Assembly: GCA_017893485.1 (NCBI GenBank)
Contig: JACEHZ010000589.1
Location: 1,180,501-1,244,500 of the forward strand
DNA: 64,000 nucleotides
DNA from: Hemerocallis citrina
Lineage: Eukaryota > Streptophyta > Magnoliopsida > Asparagales > Asphodelaceae
Reading direction: 5' to 3'
Under the pieces are notes generated by a model. The model had not been told where the DNA came from. It saw only the letters and a list, made by a program, of their open reading frames with translations, and did no database searches. The translations under genes and the position numbers were made by a program. Each line of letters begins with the position of its first letter. The stretch's first letter is position 1. Positions 43,386 through 56,219 of the stretch are shown piece after piece.

Positions 43386-46300
43386 CTTTAATATGAAAAA
43401 ACTTAATCGTGCATATAAGATTCTGAAACTAGAGACGTTTGATTGTTCTGAATTTAATAGTTGGAAGATGAAAGCACAATAAGAGATGTGGACAAAATTG
43501 TTGGAGATAGTGCAGGCAATGAAGATGTTGTTTGGACTAGATCCAATTATGATTAGACTGGAGCATATCTGAAATTAAAGATAAGTTCTTTACCTGCATA
43601 TATATTCTAATTATTTGTTGTTGCTAAGTGCTAAAAGTTTAAAACTGTGTTAACCATTATTTAATTAAATACAAGTTTGAATAATTGTTTTGGCTATGTC
43701 CTAAGGATCAAATATTTATTTTGATAAGTTATATTATATATTTTGACTAAATTTGTATCTCCAATTAAATTGTTGTTAGCATTAAATAGTGCTAATAATT
43801 TGTTTAATTGACTAATCTTTAATAATTTGATGAATGTAGGAACTTCAAAGTTACTTACAAATTGTGTATATTGGAGACGATGGATTTGCATCAAGGTAGA
43901 ATAAGTTTGCACTATGCAGGCTTCGCCATCGAATTTGGAAAACACTTCTAACTTAAAGTGTTGGTATGATCTACTCTAACCCTTTTTAAATATTTTCATG
44001 TGATGAATGATTTAACATTTTCGTGCGTTCAATCACATGACTGGGAGTTTTAGACCATAACTAGTCTCGCAATGAATACTAGTAAGTTTAGGGTTGTTAA
44101 GTGTGTCTTGTCATGCTACTTATATAGATATATTGACACCCATCGTTTGTAGTTTGTGTGAGATTGTATATGTGCTTCTCTAATAAAATTGATGTACAAG
44201 ATCTATAACAAATATCTGTACCTTAGGTGAGAGCATCTAATACATGATATGACTCCATTAGTTACATTTTGTTCTTTCTCGTTCATTGTACTGTGTGTGC
44301 AAAATTGAATTATATATTAGTCATTATCTCTTTTAGCATTATGAAGATGACAAAGAACGAATAAAGGAAATAACTTTTTGCTCAATGTGTTTGAGCATAC
44401 GGACATTGTTAGAACCACGAGAGAAAGCAAATAGTTTTTGAAATGTGTCGAGTAATTTTGTATTAACTCATATTGTTATTATTTTATAATATGCAGATCA
44501 TAGTCAACGGCATGTGTATGTTGAGTTTAACAAATGACACAATTGATATTAGCCATTCTAATTTGTGTAGTCCTTGAACACGGCATAATAAACTAGGATA
44601 TGTGAACTATATATTAAATTGTTTGCTTTTGTTAAAACTCATAACTCTACTAAATAACACTTCATTAAATTATGACAAATGTGAAATTTGTGCTCAGATT
44701 ATGATCACTAGAAAACCATTCATTATGGTCTCTAGGAGTACACAACCTTTTGAGTCAACACATTCTGATATTTATGATCTCAGTAGCTTTGTAATTAGAT
44801 GAGACGATGGTTGGTCAGAAGTATTAATCACTTTTGTAGATGATTATTGAAGTTCTTCATACATATATGAAGAATGAAGCACTTTTTATTCTTAATGAAT
44901 TAAAATCTAGTTAAATATTAAGATCAAGAGTTCAGATTTGATAGAGGTAGTGAATATGTTTTAATAATGTTAGAGAAGTTTGCATTTGGCATAATTTCTA
45001 GTGCACTCTATTTACAACAGTCAAAATAGTATTTATAAAGTTAGAATCAAACATTTAATGAAATGTTGAATTTTATATTATTGACCGTTATTTGACTTTG
45101 TGTAACTATGAGTGATGTTGTATTGTTAATCATATTTCTAATATGTTACTTCACTCTAAATTGAATACACCTTGTAGATTATGACATAAAAACACAAATA
45201 ATTTTGTTAAAGTATAAATATGTATTGTGATACATTTGTTAGAGTACATAACCCTAGAAGGCCTAAAGTATGACTGATAACAAATATTTATGTGTGCTTA
45301 GAAAGTGCAGAATGTAATTCTATGGACAGATGTTAGATCTATCTAATTTGTGTTAAAAGAATCTAAACTTGCAGAGTTCTTTGAGGATGTGTTCATCAAA
45401 GATAAATGTAGGAAATTATCTAGTCCTACAAACACGGTTAATAATTCACAGTTAGAATTAAGAATCAGCCCCACTGACACATAAAACTTCAATGACAAAT
45501 GAGCCAAGAAGAGTCTTTAGTAGATAATGAAATGAATTTGTTGTTATACAATAATATTTTGAATTAGTTGATTTGCTTAAACAGGCTAAAACTATGGTAA
45601 GTGGAGGTTTGTAGAAGAAACTTAATTTTAATTGTTCAGTAGCAATTTTAATGCACTTTTAGGAGCTAAATAATTGACTGAGATAAATGGGGTAGATTTG
45701 TTTGATGTCTACTCACATGTCTGTCATATTGCTACGATAAGTATTCTTCTTATCCTTAAATCTATTGAAAATTTTGTTATTCATAAAAGATGTTTAAAAG
45801 TGATTTTGTATGAAAAGTTTTGTACTTGATAGTTTGTATTGAAAAGTTTTGTACTAAACAGTTTTGTACTAAGAGTTTTTCCCTAATATATTTAGTGCAC
45901 AAGATTTCCAATTTATTAAAATCATTTTATGTTTTTAAAACATGTATTATAGCTGATGGATAAATAATTTGATAAATTTCCTAAAGAGCCTAGTATTTGT
46001 ATCAAGTAATTCAGATCAATGCCTTTAAGTTTGTGGTGTGTCAAACATAATGGCTATTATTTACTTGTTTATTGTTAACATACTTGTTGTTGAAGGTGAC
46101 ATCTCTATTATAAATAGAGTTAAAATTATGTTATCCAAAGAATTCAGCATGAAAAATTTAAGTGTTATGGACAACATATTAGGTAGGAGGTTGGATTTTG
46201 GTTGGCAAGGTGCAATCCTTGGTCAAACTCATTTAATCAATAATGTATTCCAAAAGTGGGGATATAGTGACTGAAAGTGTGTTTTGAAACACCTTATAAT

Positions 46301-46520
46301 TATAATAAAAGATTGACACCTCAGATGATGCAACTGTGAGACAGTTAGATCATTCTAAACTTATTGAAAGTCTCATATATACAAAAATCTGCACTAACCG
46401 ACATAACCTTTGATGTAGGAATGATCTGCGGATTCACTAGTAGTCTTATTAATACACATTGGAGTGTCATAAGAGGGTAATGAAATACTTAAGAGGTACT
46501 TAAGAGATTGCTTTCTGCTA
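43386..46520 (+). pseudogene. Copia D gag to RT remains
   Basis: Heavily decayed. A gag trace LETFDCSEFNSWKMKAQ near 43425; pre-integrase block HNKLGYVNYIL..KCEICAQIMITRKPF..HSDIYDLSS at about 44580-44800; RT block INRVKIMLSKEFSMKNLSVMDNILG at about 46105-46190; and a TSSLINTHWSVIRG-type block ending at the solo LTR near 46500. Stops and frameshifts occur every few dozen codons. The long AT-rich stretches between the blocks hold only faint similarity. Confidence 0.75.
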
Positions 46521-46524
46521 CTCT

Positions 46525-49500
46525 TGTAACACCCCGCAAAATTGAACTATGACTATTTTGCTCCAGCACGTGTTATACACGTGTATTTTGTACCGTTACG
46601 GATAATATCCGTAGCATTATATTTTCGTATTTTGTATTTCTATTTTCTAAATATTTTTTGATCTTTTGAATTCATTTGATCTTTCATTTGAACCCAATCC
46701 AGATATTTTCTGATTCATTCAAAATAAGACCGTTGATTTCTCGTATTATTGAATATCCAACTTTGCTAAATTTCTTGACCTTGCACTGAGAATTTGACAT
46801 AGTTCTCTTCATTGAAATTGAGAAACTTTATAGATGAAAATCGTATCCCATCGAGTCTGGAATCCAGAACATCTTGCAATTTCTCATTCCGATTTATAGG
46901 TTGTAAGTTATCTTAAATCTAAGTTGTTCCTAAACCCTAACTCCTAATCCTAATCAAATTCTCTAATCCTAATCCAACAGTCCCCATCCACATTTTACGG
47001 CATTAAATTCCCACCTCTCTACCCTACTGCCTCCACCTCCTCCTACAAACTTCAACTGTCGTCTTTTTTCCATTTTTTCTCCCTCCTTATATGACTCTAA
47101 CCCTAAAGCTAAATCCTCACATGAACTCATGCAGTACTCCATCACCCTATAAATACATTCCTACACTCACTCAATCTCATGTGTTCTCTCTCTCTATCTC
47201 AGGCATTCACTATCTCTGTCTCACTCTCTCATAATAAATATACAATACACACAGTCCCCCAAACTTCCCTTCTTTCTCCTTCTTCCTCTTCATTTCCTTT
47301 TCCGAAACCCAATCACCCAACACCCCGCGCCATCTCCACCAACTCCTCACCGCTACCCCGCCACCATTACCGTCACCCTCTCCTCCTCTCCTCATCGCTG
47401 CCGCCAACCTCCACCTCCTCGTCAACCCCGATTGCCATCTCCACTGCCACCACCTTCCCTTTTCCAAAATCGAACTCCGAGCTCTCCCCAAGCTCCTCCA
47501 TCTCCTTCACTGCCCGACCTCGCCACCTCCATTGCTGCTCTTTTCCCACCGCCAACACCACCTCACCCGCACTCTACCACCGCCCTCGACCTCTACCAAA
47601 CCACCTCGAAACTCCACCGCCACCTCCGAACTTCATTGCTTCGCCATTGCCGTCACCTCTTCTCCATCGCCATTGCCGCCTCCGCCTCTCGCCGAAGCTC
47701 CTCCTCCCCACTCACAGAGCTCCAACGTCAACCGAGTTCCCCTCCTCTCGCTATCGCCAGCTCGACGCCTGCAACCATCGAACCCATGCATCACTGCCAT
47801 GCTCCTCCTGTTCATCTTCACCGAAGCTGAAACCCAAGCTCACCATCGTCGTCAACCTCCCAAAGCTAGAGAGCCATCACAGTCGCTGCCATCTCCTCCT
47901 CTCCTCCTCGCTGTCGTAGCACCGTCGAAGCTCCACCTCGCCGTCACCAAGCTCAATCACCATCGCAGTCGACGGCCTCCTCGCCACTGCCATCGTCATC
48001 CCCCTCGCCGCTCACAGCGCTCCCCTCCACATCGCCTAGCTCCATTCCATCGAAACTCCGAGCTCCACCGCAGCTCACTCGTCGCCATTATCACCTCCGA
48101 AGCACCTCGCCGTCGTCACCAACCTCCTTCGAGCCACCACCGCAACCACCGTCAACCACTGAGCACCTCGTTGTTACCCCTCGATGCCATCTCCATCTCC
48201 ACCCCTCCTCTTGCCACCGCTCACTGCCACCATCGCCTCGCCTTGCGGCCCATAGAGCCATTTTTGTTGTTCGTGTTGCTATCATCTTCAAATTGATCGT
48301 AGAATCGATCAAATTCAGAAACGATAAAAAGTGGGTGACAACTTTAACCAACTCTATTTTTATTGAAAAATGTGTGCATGCTAGATAATAAATTGAGAAA
48401 CCGTGCTTAGATTATGTATGAATGTTGTTGATTATGGATGCTAATTGCTGTTAATTAACTGTTGAAATTATGATATAATTATCTGAGAAATGTTATTATA
48501 ATTTTGTCTGCAATTTGATCTCCCTTCAGAAAATCATTTCTTTTTAAATACATGAATTATGAGACTGAAACTTTGTATGTGTATCGTGTATGTGTGTACG
48601 GTATCTCCTCAAAATTTCACAATTTTTGGATGTTGTTTGGTATTTTAATAAAAACAGAATACATTACTGGTTTAGAAATAAAACAGAATTTATTTTGTAA
48701 TTTAAATTCTGGCTGAATATCATACTTATTTTCTAAGAAATCTAATTTCCAGAATTTCTGTGATTTTTAAAAGTAGCACGAGCTGTGATTTCTGGATTAT
48801 GAACCTATTGTCTTATAAATGGTTTTAGACAATTTAATTGGGTTGAAAATTGAGGTTCTTAACTACAATGTTGTAGTAGACTCATTGAGGTTTCATATGA
48901 GACTAAGAAATCAATTTTTTTTAACAAGTATCGGAATTTATATAATTATTGAAAGTTGTATTCACCTATCAAGGGGACACGTTCGGCGTTATCTCGACTG
49001 TTAATTTCTGAGATCTATTGTTAAAGGTCCGAAAGCGGAGAAAGACCACAGGGTCCTGGTAGTACCGGGGAGTGGAAAAAGACCGCTAGGGTTCGGGCAG
49101 AGTGGAATATGTAAGACCGGGGAGTGAAGAGAGACCACGGGGGCTGGGCACCATTATGGATGCTCAGGAGTGGAGAAAGACCACAGGGTCCCGGCATGAC
49201 CACTACCGACTGCAGTAATGGAATTTGACCGAACAACTACAACCTTACTATTCACTAGATAAATGTCAGGAACAGTGTAGAATACAAGAGTATGTATTGC
49301 ATAACGAGGGATTGAACCCTGTAATGAACGCTAGTAGCTTGTATTCAGAAAATATGTTGTATGGATGACATATCATTCCAAACAAGCGTGCATTAAAAGA
49401 GCATATTTAGTTTGTGCATGTTTTCATGATAAATATATGTTTAATATTTTAATCAATTGTTTATACACACACTCATATGACATCGTATATTTGACTATTT

Positions 49501-49823
49501 TCTGTTTACATTTATTGATTCTAGTTTTATTTATGCTATATATGTTGTATGTTATTTTTGGAGATAGTTAAAGCTGTTGTGATTCTTACCGTCAGCCTCA
49601 CACGCTGACGAACCTACAGATTGTGTTGTGCAGGTAAGAGTACCTGGAGTTTAAGCATAGAGTTGTGACATCCTGTACCCGTCATCTTATCAATCCAAGA
49701 GGTTTGGATTTATATTAAGATTTCCATATTTTTTTATATTATATTATGTTTATGTACTCAATTGAAGGAAAATATTTCTGGGTGTCCTACAATTTTTCTG
49801 TGTGTGAAAATTGGGGCGTTATA
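46525..49823 (+). mobile_element. 3.3 kb solo LTR (probably of a Gypsy element)
   Basis: Begins TGTAACACCCCGC and ends GGGGCGTTATA, flanked by ACTCT (46520-46524 and 49824-49828), with no internal retroelement genes. The length, termini and the repeated GAGTGGAGAAAGACCAC motif (about 49035-49190, four diverged copies) suggest the long LTR of a Gypsy chromovirus, but the lineage is an inference. A CT-rich block at 47030-48290 gives overlapping Pro/Ser/His-rich frames (47179-47919, 47532-48296) with no domain; I do not call them genes. Loss of the interior is explained by recombination between two LTRs. Confidence 0.8.
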
Positions 49824-49828
49824 ACTCT

Positions 49829-50300
49829 AGTTATTCTTGAGCATTGAATGGATAATCAGATACATTATAGTGCTCAGAATTTAGTGAAAGTTGAAAATTA
49901 GTGGATATGTGTTTACGCTATGAGGAACATAAATGTTATGAAATCAAAATGCAAACATGCACTGTACTATCATCTATGAAATCAGACCTCTATGTTTTAT
50001 CCTTTGCAGGGAAAGAGGCTGAGTGGATTGAAGAATTTATTACTAGTCATCCACTGAGAAGTTTAATTAACTCTCTAATATTGTCTGTCGATTAACAAGC
50101 TACAATGCATTATAACTCATAACTCACTCTATAATAGTAAGTTGAGTATATTAAGGCTAAAAGAAGTCTAGTTGAACTTTCTCATAGATAAAGTGCAAAG
50201 TATGGCTAATGCACTTGCTAAGAGACTTGAAATTGATATAATTATCAAAACTGTGGAAAAATAGAGTTAAAAGCTATTGAGCCAAAAGCTTTAATATCCT
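49829..50300 (+). pseudogene. Copia D RNase H remains
   Basis: Continues the polyprotein after the solo LTR. The clearest block is SSMKSDLYVLSFAGKEAEWIEEFI (about 49965-50035), matching the RNase H region of Copia elements. It is decayed beyond that. Confidence 0.7.
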
Positions 50301-51335
50301 AATTGTTTTGAAATTTAAAATCCAATTGGGTTCATAGAGAAGTTCAAATTTAAGCATTAATTTTAGGCAGTTTGCATGCTTTAGATAATTTAAAAAGTCC
50401 AATGTAAATTTTGTTAATATATAATTTCATTCCAATTTTGATGATGCTATATATTCTCAAAATTTACTTAGAATCATCTCATTATTCCAAAAGAAAACGT
50501 GAAAACTTGTCAATGTGTTTCTGATGTTTAGAATTGTCGTTATATCATTCCAATTTTGACGATATATCTCTTTTATGGATTCATGTATCATTTTAATTTT
50601 GATGATTCTGAATTTAACCATAACTGATTTAACTGTTCTATCATTACAATATAAAACACAGTATAGTTTTTATGTAGAAACTACAATAGTTCTTGCCTTT
50701 ATTTTGTTAAAGAAACTCGATTGTAATGCTTGCGTAATATTTTTGCTAAGCTAATTTTGAATCGTACTAAGTTCTTTTGTGGAACTAAATAGTTTATTAA
50801 ATTCGCTAAAATTCTTAGAGATGTGTCTCATGATATTCTTGTTTGTAATATTCTAGCAAAGATGGAGGAGTTGAATCTGTCAACATAGATTTCAAAATAA
50901 TGATTAGCTCAAAATGGTGGAGTAAACATAAAGCAGTGTGCAAGGATAGAGTTTCAATTTATTTCTCTCGAGAATTAATTAGTCACTTGCTTGGTAAAAC
51001 TTCTTTTGAGTTTAAGACTCCTGTGTTCGTTGAACTTAAAACTCTTATTTCGTTCTTGAAGTTTATTTATTTTAGTTGATTTTGAAGCAATGACGGATTT
51101 CTCCTATTGGTTTAGTCATTGTGAACTACTCTGTTGTGATATGGTTTGGGAACTATTTAATTATTTTTATTTAGTCTTATTTGAACTATTCAGATTTATA
51201 ATTGATTTAGTCCTTATGAACTATACATTGTGTGATGCATTTCTTCTATTTAAAGACTGCTATCTGCCAGTTAAATTCATGTTGAACTGATGTGATAATT
51301 AAGTACGCTTATATATTGAGAATATAGGAGGAGAT
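50301..51335 (+). other. Copia D 3' untranslated region
   Basis: AT-rich, without coding signal, ending in the purine tract before the 3' LTR. Confidence 0.5.
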
Positions 51336-51614
51336 TATTGGATGGATAGGTATATTCTCACTATATTAATAATGTTATGTGTAATATTATTCTATGGGTA
51401 ATACGTGTATTGCAAGTACTAATTGTCTGGATATCAGACCACAAGTTGAGTGGGTTGAGAACTTAGTATATAAATCAGTATTTATCCTATAAATACTAGC
51501 TTGAGATAGTAGTCTAAATATTTCAATCTTGATACCTAAGATAAATATTTCAAGCAGTTTAGTCTAAAATATTAATCATAATTTTTATATTATTATCTCT
51601 CCTTATCTCGAACA
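51336..51614 (+). repeat. Copia D 3' LTR
   Basis: 279 bp, diverged copy of 41962-42220; starts TATTGG, a mutated TG, and ends AACA. Confidence 0.8.
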
Positions 51615-51949
51615 AAAGTAACCATATTTAGTTTTCATGTGTGTGATTGTGTCATTGTGAGAAGCAGAACAAAACAAAAAAGCAACAATTCCAAACAATT
51701 TGCCCTTTAGAGGCTGCCCTTTAGAGGCAGAGGAGTAAATGATAAAAGGCTTCTTTTCAGAGCCTTGCTCTTTTACTGACCACAAATCAGATGATGATTC
51801 TGTAAAAGCCAATAAATAAAGAGAAAGTAGTCCTTTAAATTTACTTTATACTCTCTCTCTCCAATTAATTAAAGAATGATTACAATATGATATGGTAGTA
51901 TTTACGTGAGTCCAAAAACTATGAAAAAATTAAAAAAAATTGAAAAAAA

Positions 51950-52640
51950 TAAAAGTAGTCGTGAAAACTCAAATTTTGGATATTTGTCAAATAAAAATGA
52001 AAAAATTTACTTTACATTGCAGTCGCCGAATGCCAAAAAATAAGTTTTTAGACTTTTTAATCTCAGACGAAACATTATTTTTCGTCTGACGTAAAATAAA
52101 TAAATAAATAAATAAATAAAATTAAGTTGAAGTAATTCCTAAAAACTGTTATTTTAATTCTAATTATTTCTTAATTATTAATTAACTAATATTTAAACCT
52201 ACATTTAACCCATACAAATGCTCTATAGGGTGGTTGTATAGAAATTATAAGGTGAGAAATGTAGGGGACGGGGCATCATCTCCTGTCCCAGCACATTTCA
52301 GATTTGTTTTTTTTTAATGGAACAGACGGAAAATAATCCCTCGTCTGACCATTTTTTAATATAAAAAAATTAAAAAATCAAGGACGGTAAATAATCTATC
52401 GTCCGATAATATAAAAAAAAATAAGCGACGAAAAATAATCTTTCGTCCGATTGAACGGACGAAAAATTATCTTTCTTTAGCTATATTTTAACAATTGTCA
52501 TTTCGTTTGTCAAATATAGCCGACTACTGTAGCGGCGAAATTCAATTTTTGGGTAAATGGTCAACGACTACAACGCCATTTTTTCTAAATTTTGAAAATT
52601 CTGGATAAATGGCAAACGAGTACAAAAGCTCTTACTCTTG
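51950..52640. mobile_element. Serial-hairpin element related to 37091-38476
   Basis: Carries several modules of the form GACG..ATNAT..CGTC (about 52055-52085, 52265-52290, 52320-52350, 52380-52410, 52425-52470) and flanks like those of the 37-38 kb copies (TGGTCAACGACTACAACG, GGCAAACGAGTAC). Ends are approximate; the right end may be AAAGCTC before TTA at about 52634. Confidence 0.5.
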
Positions 52641-54069
52641 TTTTAGTGGGATGTTATCCTAGGCTTGTAGGGCCCTTGAAATGACCCCTCCTCTACATAT
52701 ACAGGTCCCTTGTTTTCACCAAAACCTTAATCAAAATTTACCACATGCATAAGACCCTGTTTTTGGGAATGCATACGGATCTTATATTATTTATATCAAC
52801 AACCGCATCTGTATCTTAAAGACGAATTCAGATATTGATACAGACATAACTCTGGAAAAAATATATATACATGTATTCTCAAATTTCGAATATGGATTCA
52901 AATGAGATATGATGTATCAAATACGAATACAAATTTGACCATCAATTTAATATTGTAAAAAGTAAATGGTGAAAAAAATCTAACATAATATGAAATTTTT
53001 TTTTTGCTTAATTATATTAATCACAAAGGGAAAAATAAGATAGTTTAGGTATTTAAAAAAGTATAGATAAATATAATTTAATGTAGAATATGGGTATAAA
53101 AAGAGTTGATGATCATTTTCTAATTTTAAAAGGGATGCAAAAAAGTTTAAAGATTACATGTTTACTAGTAATTTACAGGTGTGATGCACGTCTTAATAAA
53201 TATATTTTTTGAAAAGTAAAAATTTTGATGTTGGCCTCGAACCTAAGATGTCTTTTATATTAGTTATGCACGTATGGATACTGCACATCTTAATAAATAA
53301 AATTTAAAAAATTAAAAACTCTGACGTAGTGAGGACTCAAACCTGTAACCTCCATATTAATTATGTACGTGCATCACATGCATTAATAGATTGACAAATG
53401 ACACTAAGACCTTCTCCCATTATAATATTAGAGATAAGAGATTATAGATATAAATATAATTAAGTTTTTTTTTTTTAAGACAGAATTTAAAAATATTAAG
53501 GTCAATCCTAGGGGCCTTATTGAAAAAAAATCAGAAAAAATTGGCAGCTAGGCAGTAGGTTTCAACCCCTGGCCATCATGGAGGCATCATAATGGGAGGT
53601 CCAAGAAGACCAATTAAGCACAACTCACGTTATGTACATGTTGGACATAAAATATACTATATGTTAAAATACTACGGACAGTTTCCAATCTGACATTTTT
53701 GCTGGATACGAATCTGTATCCGGGATAAAAAAAAAATTTTGGTTCTCTATCTGGACCCAAATCTGATTCGGAACGGGATCTAGATTTGTATCATCCAACT
53801 CCATATTAATTTTGGATTTAAATACGGATCAAATTGGATAAATCTCTATACGAGAGCATCCCTAGCCCTTAACCTTTTGCCACTTCCCCATGCAATGCTA
53901 AATGCTACTCTTGAGAGAAGCACAACTTGTCAGCTCGTAAAGTCAGCAGTCAGCATGTGAGATTGGAAGGAAGGGTTGTAGACTTGTAGTGTTTGATTGG
54001 TCAAATGCTATATATGTGTAGTGTTGGGAGTCTTGGAAGTTGAAAGCAATGGCATAGGTTCTTTGATGA
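52641..54069. other. Unassigned AT-rich sequence with element relics
   Basis: No gene seen. GATACGAATCTGTATCCGG near 53703 and related ATACGGAT motifs from 52770 suggest remains of a non-autonomous DNA element, and GATGCACGTCTTAATAAATA recurs in diverged form at 53182 and 53285. Neither could be bounded. Confidence 0.35.
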
Positions 54070-54935
54070 ATTTTTTCCAACTGTCTCATTTTTTGAAAAT
54101 TTTCTCCAAACGGCCCTAATTTTTTAAAATTCTAAAAACGACCTTCTCGATTTCTGAAAAAGTGAGTGGGAAAAATCTCATCGCTTTTTCAGAAAGCGAG
54201 TATAAGACTTCATTTTTTACTAGCTTAGACTCGGTGTCTCAAAAAGCGATGGAATTATTCTCACACTCGTTTTTTCAGACAGCGAATGTCGATTGGGACT
54301 TTTTTAGTCCTCAGATCTCAATTTCGATCTCACTTTATCTTTCAACTCTCTATCTTCCTCTTCCTCTTCCTCTTCTAGACCGAAACCCTAACATCTCTCA
54401 TCTCATTTTCATTGATTAACCCAAAAATACATGGCAGACTGCATATGAAAGTACATGACAGACCGCATATGTAGATTGAAGTGGAATTGTTTTTCTCCAA
54501 ACGAGATGAGATATGTAGATGAGAGAAGTGAAAAATCAAAACAATATGAGAAAGGCAAAGATTTAATGGGTTAATGGACGAATTTTTGGGGTTAATGGAC
54601 GAAAATGGATGAGAGATGGGTTAGGATTTCGGGGTTAGAAGAGGAGGAGGAAGATAGAGAGTGAAAGAGAAAGTGTGATCTGATTTTCGAGCGTGGGGGC
54701 TAAAAAGTCCCAATCTTCAAAAAGCGAGTGTGGGATAAATTCCCTCGCTTTTTGAGAAAACGAGTGTAGACAAGTGAAAACCAAAGCCTCACACTCGCTT
54801 TCTAAAAGAACGATGGGATTTATTCCAAACTCGCTTTTTCATAAAGCGAGTAGGACGTTTTGAAATTTTTTTTTAAAAAAATAGGGTAGTTTAAAAAAAA
54901 ATTCAAAAATTGGGACAGTTTGGGGAAAAAAAATC
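54070..54935. mobile_element. Foldback element: long imperfect palindrome of about 870 bp
   Basis: The left half (from AATTTTTTCCAACTGTCTCA) and right half (ending TGGGACAGTTTGGGGAAA) are reverse complements over about 430 bases each, around a centre near 54500. Paired blocks include ATTGGGACTTTTTTAG with CTAAAAAGTCCCAAT and CTCTATCTTCCTC with GAGGAAGATAGAGAG. Short CTCGCTTTTT.AGAAAGCGAG hairpins recur within each arm. RNA from either strand would fold into one long hairpin. No transposase and no clean target duplication were found. Confidence 0.8.
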
Positions 54936-55190
54936 CTTTCATGTGATAATTTAAGTAGTTGCATCTTTTTGAAATTTTGCTTTACTTTACGTGTATTTTA
55001 AAATTCTTATTACCGTCCACGTTGGTAAGCAAATAAAATGTATGTGAAGCCAATAAGTTAGTTTTTGGACCAAAAAACTACCCTCAATTGAAATAGCTTA
55101 TTTATTAGGAGTACATTTTTAACATTGAAAAAATTGCAAATGAAGTTCATAAATAATGCATTTAAGAACAAATATTGGTCTTTATAAAAA

Positions 55191-55363
55191 GAGTAATGCT
55201 AGAGCCACTACCAATTTCACTACATTTCTCTTCACTATCTTAGGTGGCACACTTCAATAGGTAGGAGATGATAGAGTAGGTGGGAGAACTCTCCAATAGA
55301 AGTATGCCACCTAAGATGGTGAAGAAAATGGTAGTGAAATTGGTAGTGACTCTAGCATTACTC
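55191..55363. mobile_element. Mutator-type MITE
   Basis: 173 bp with arms of about 65 bp starting GAGTAATGCTAGAG, flanked by the perfect 9 bp duplication TTATAAAAA (55182-55190 and 55364-55372). The duplication length points to the Mutator superfamily. The whole element folds as a hairpin. Confidence 0.9.
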
Positions 55364-55372
55364 TTATAAAAA

Positions 55373-56085
55373 AGATGTTGACCAATTTTGGACGAGGAAC
55401 AGTTTGACGTTATGAGGAATAAAAACTAAATGCCCTAGAGCCTAGAGCGTAGATAGAAAATATTGTCCTATCTAGCTAGAATCGAATAGAAAATAACTCC
55501 ACTTTCTAAAGAGATCGATGTACACATGATCAACATCTAGCCTAGATAAAATTAGATTATATTCTATCTAAATAAAACCTAATCCGAACCCAGAAATATT
55601 ATCAAAGTGTAACCTTCAATAAGGTTATTCTTATAAGTATTTATTTATTTATTTATTCAAAAGAAAATTTTAAGTCATATGCAACAATAAGTATTAACAA
55701 ATAGTCTGTTACTAGTAACAGTCAAAATGTGCAAAATAACAATCAACTTGATAAAATTGGCATAAATAAATTTTGTTTTGATGAAAGTAAAGTTAGTTGA
55801 AAAAAAAAGAAACTAGAAACTCAAATAAAATAGTATTCTGCACTTTTTAAAATGGAAATAATTTTGAGCCAAAAAAGACATCAAGTTATTTTTCTCCTTC
55901 CAAACAGAAAATAACTCTGAAAACTTGTTTTCCAGAGTTTACTGACATTTTATAATAATCCAAACATGCCAAAGTCTACTATTGGAATAATTTGCTTGAA
56001 TACTTTCATGTCAGACAACCAAAAGTCTTGAAATTTTGTAGTTTCTGTCAAGTTCAAATAGATTCCAGCAGGATATCGAATTTTT
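55373..56085. other. Unassigned AT-rich spacer
   Basis: No gene or element recognised; a short TTTA repeat lies at about 55640-55660. Confidence 0.4.
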
Positions 56086-56192
56086 ACCGAACTGACCCAC
56101 CTTTTGAAAGTTTTTCCAAACTGACCCACTTTTTTAAAAAATCCCAAAACGACCCAGTAAAAATCAACTCGCTATCTGAGAAAGCGAGTGTT
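56086..56192. mobile_element. Arm of a second foldback element
   Basis: ACTGACCCACCTTTTGAAAG, TTTTTCCAAACTGACCCA and CTCGCTATCTGAGAAAGCGAG correspond to the start of the foldback at 54070. The copy stops where the CACTA-3 terminus begins, so CACTA-3 probably inserted into it and its other arm lies off the window. Confidence 0.6.
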
Positions 56193-56219
56193 TACTACAA
56201 CACACAATACGTTTGCCGG

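Larger units (their letters stand above)
41962..51614 (+). mobile_element. Copia D: ancient Copia retrotransposon with two later insertions
   Basis: LTRs at 41962-42220 and 51336-51614 share GGTATATTCTCA, TATTATTCTATGG, CAGTATTTATC and GATAGTAGTCTA blocks but differ strongly. The duplication AAAGT flanks the element (41957-41961 and 51615-51619). A PPT (AGGAGGAGATTAT) precedes the 3' LTR. Polyprotein traces lie at 43386-46520 and 49829-50300. A hAT MITE and a 3.3 kb solo LTR have inserted into it. Confidence 0.85.

Noticed and set aside
47179..48296. Overlapping 246- and 254-codon Pro/Ser/His-rich frames
   Set aside because: Both lie in a CT-rich block of a solo LTR, in different frames at once, with no domain or splice signal. 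Composition explains the absence of stops.
53150..53420. Helitron 3' end suggested by GATGCACGT and CTAGTAA motifs
   Set aside because: No convincing terminal hairpin followed by CTRR and no 5' TC end could be placed.
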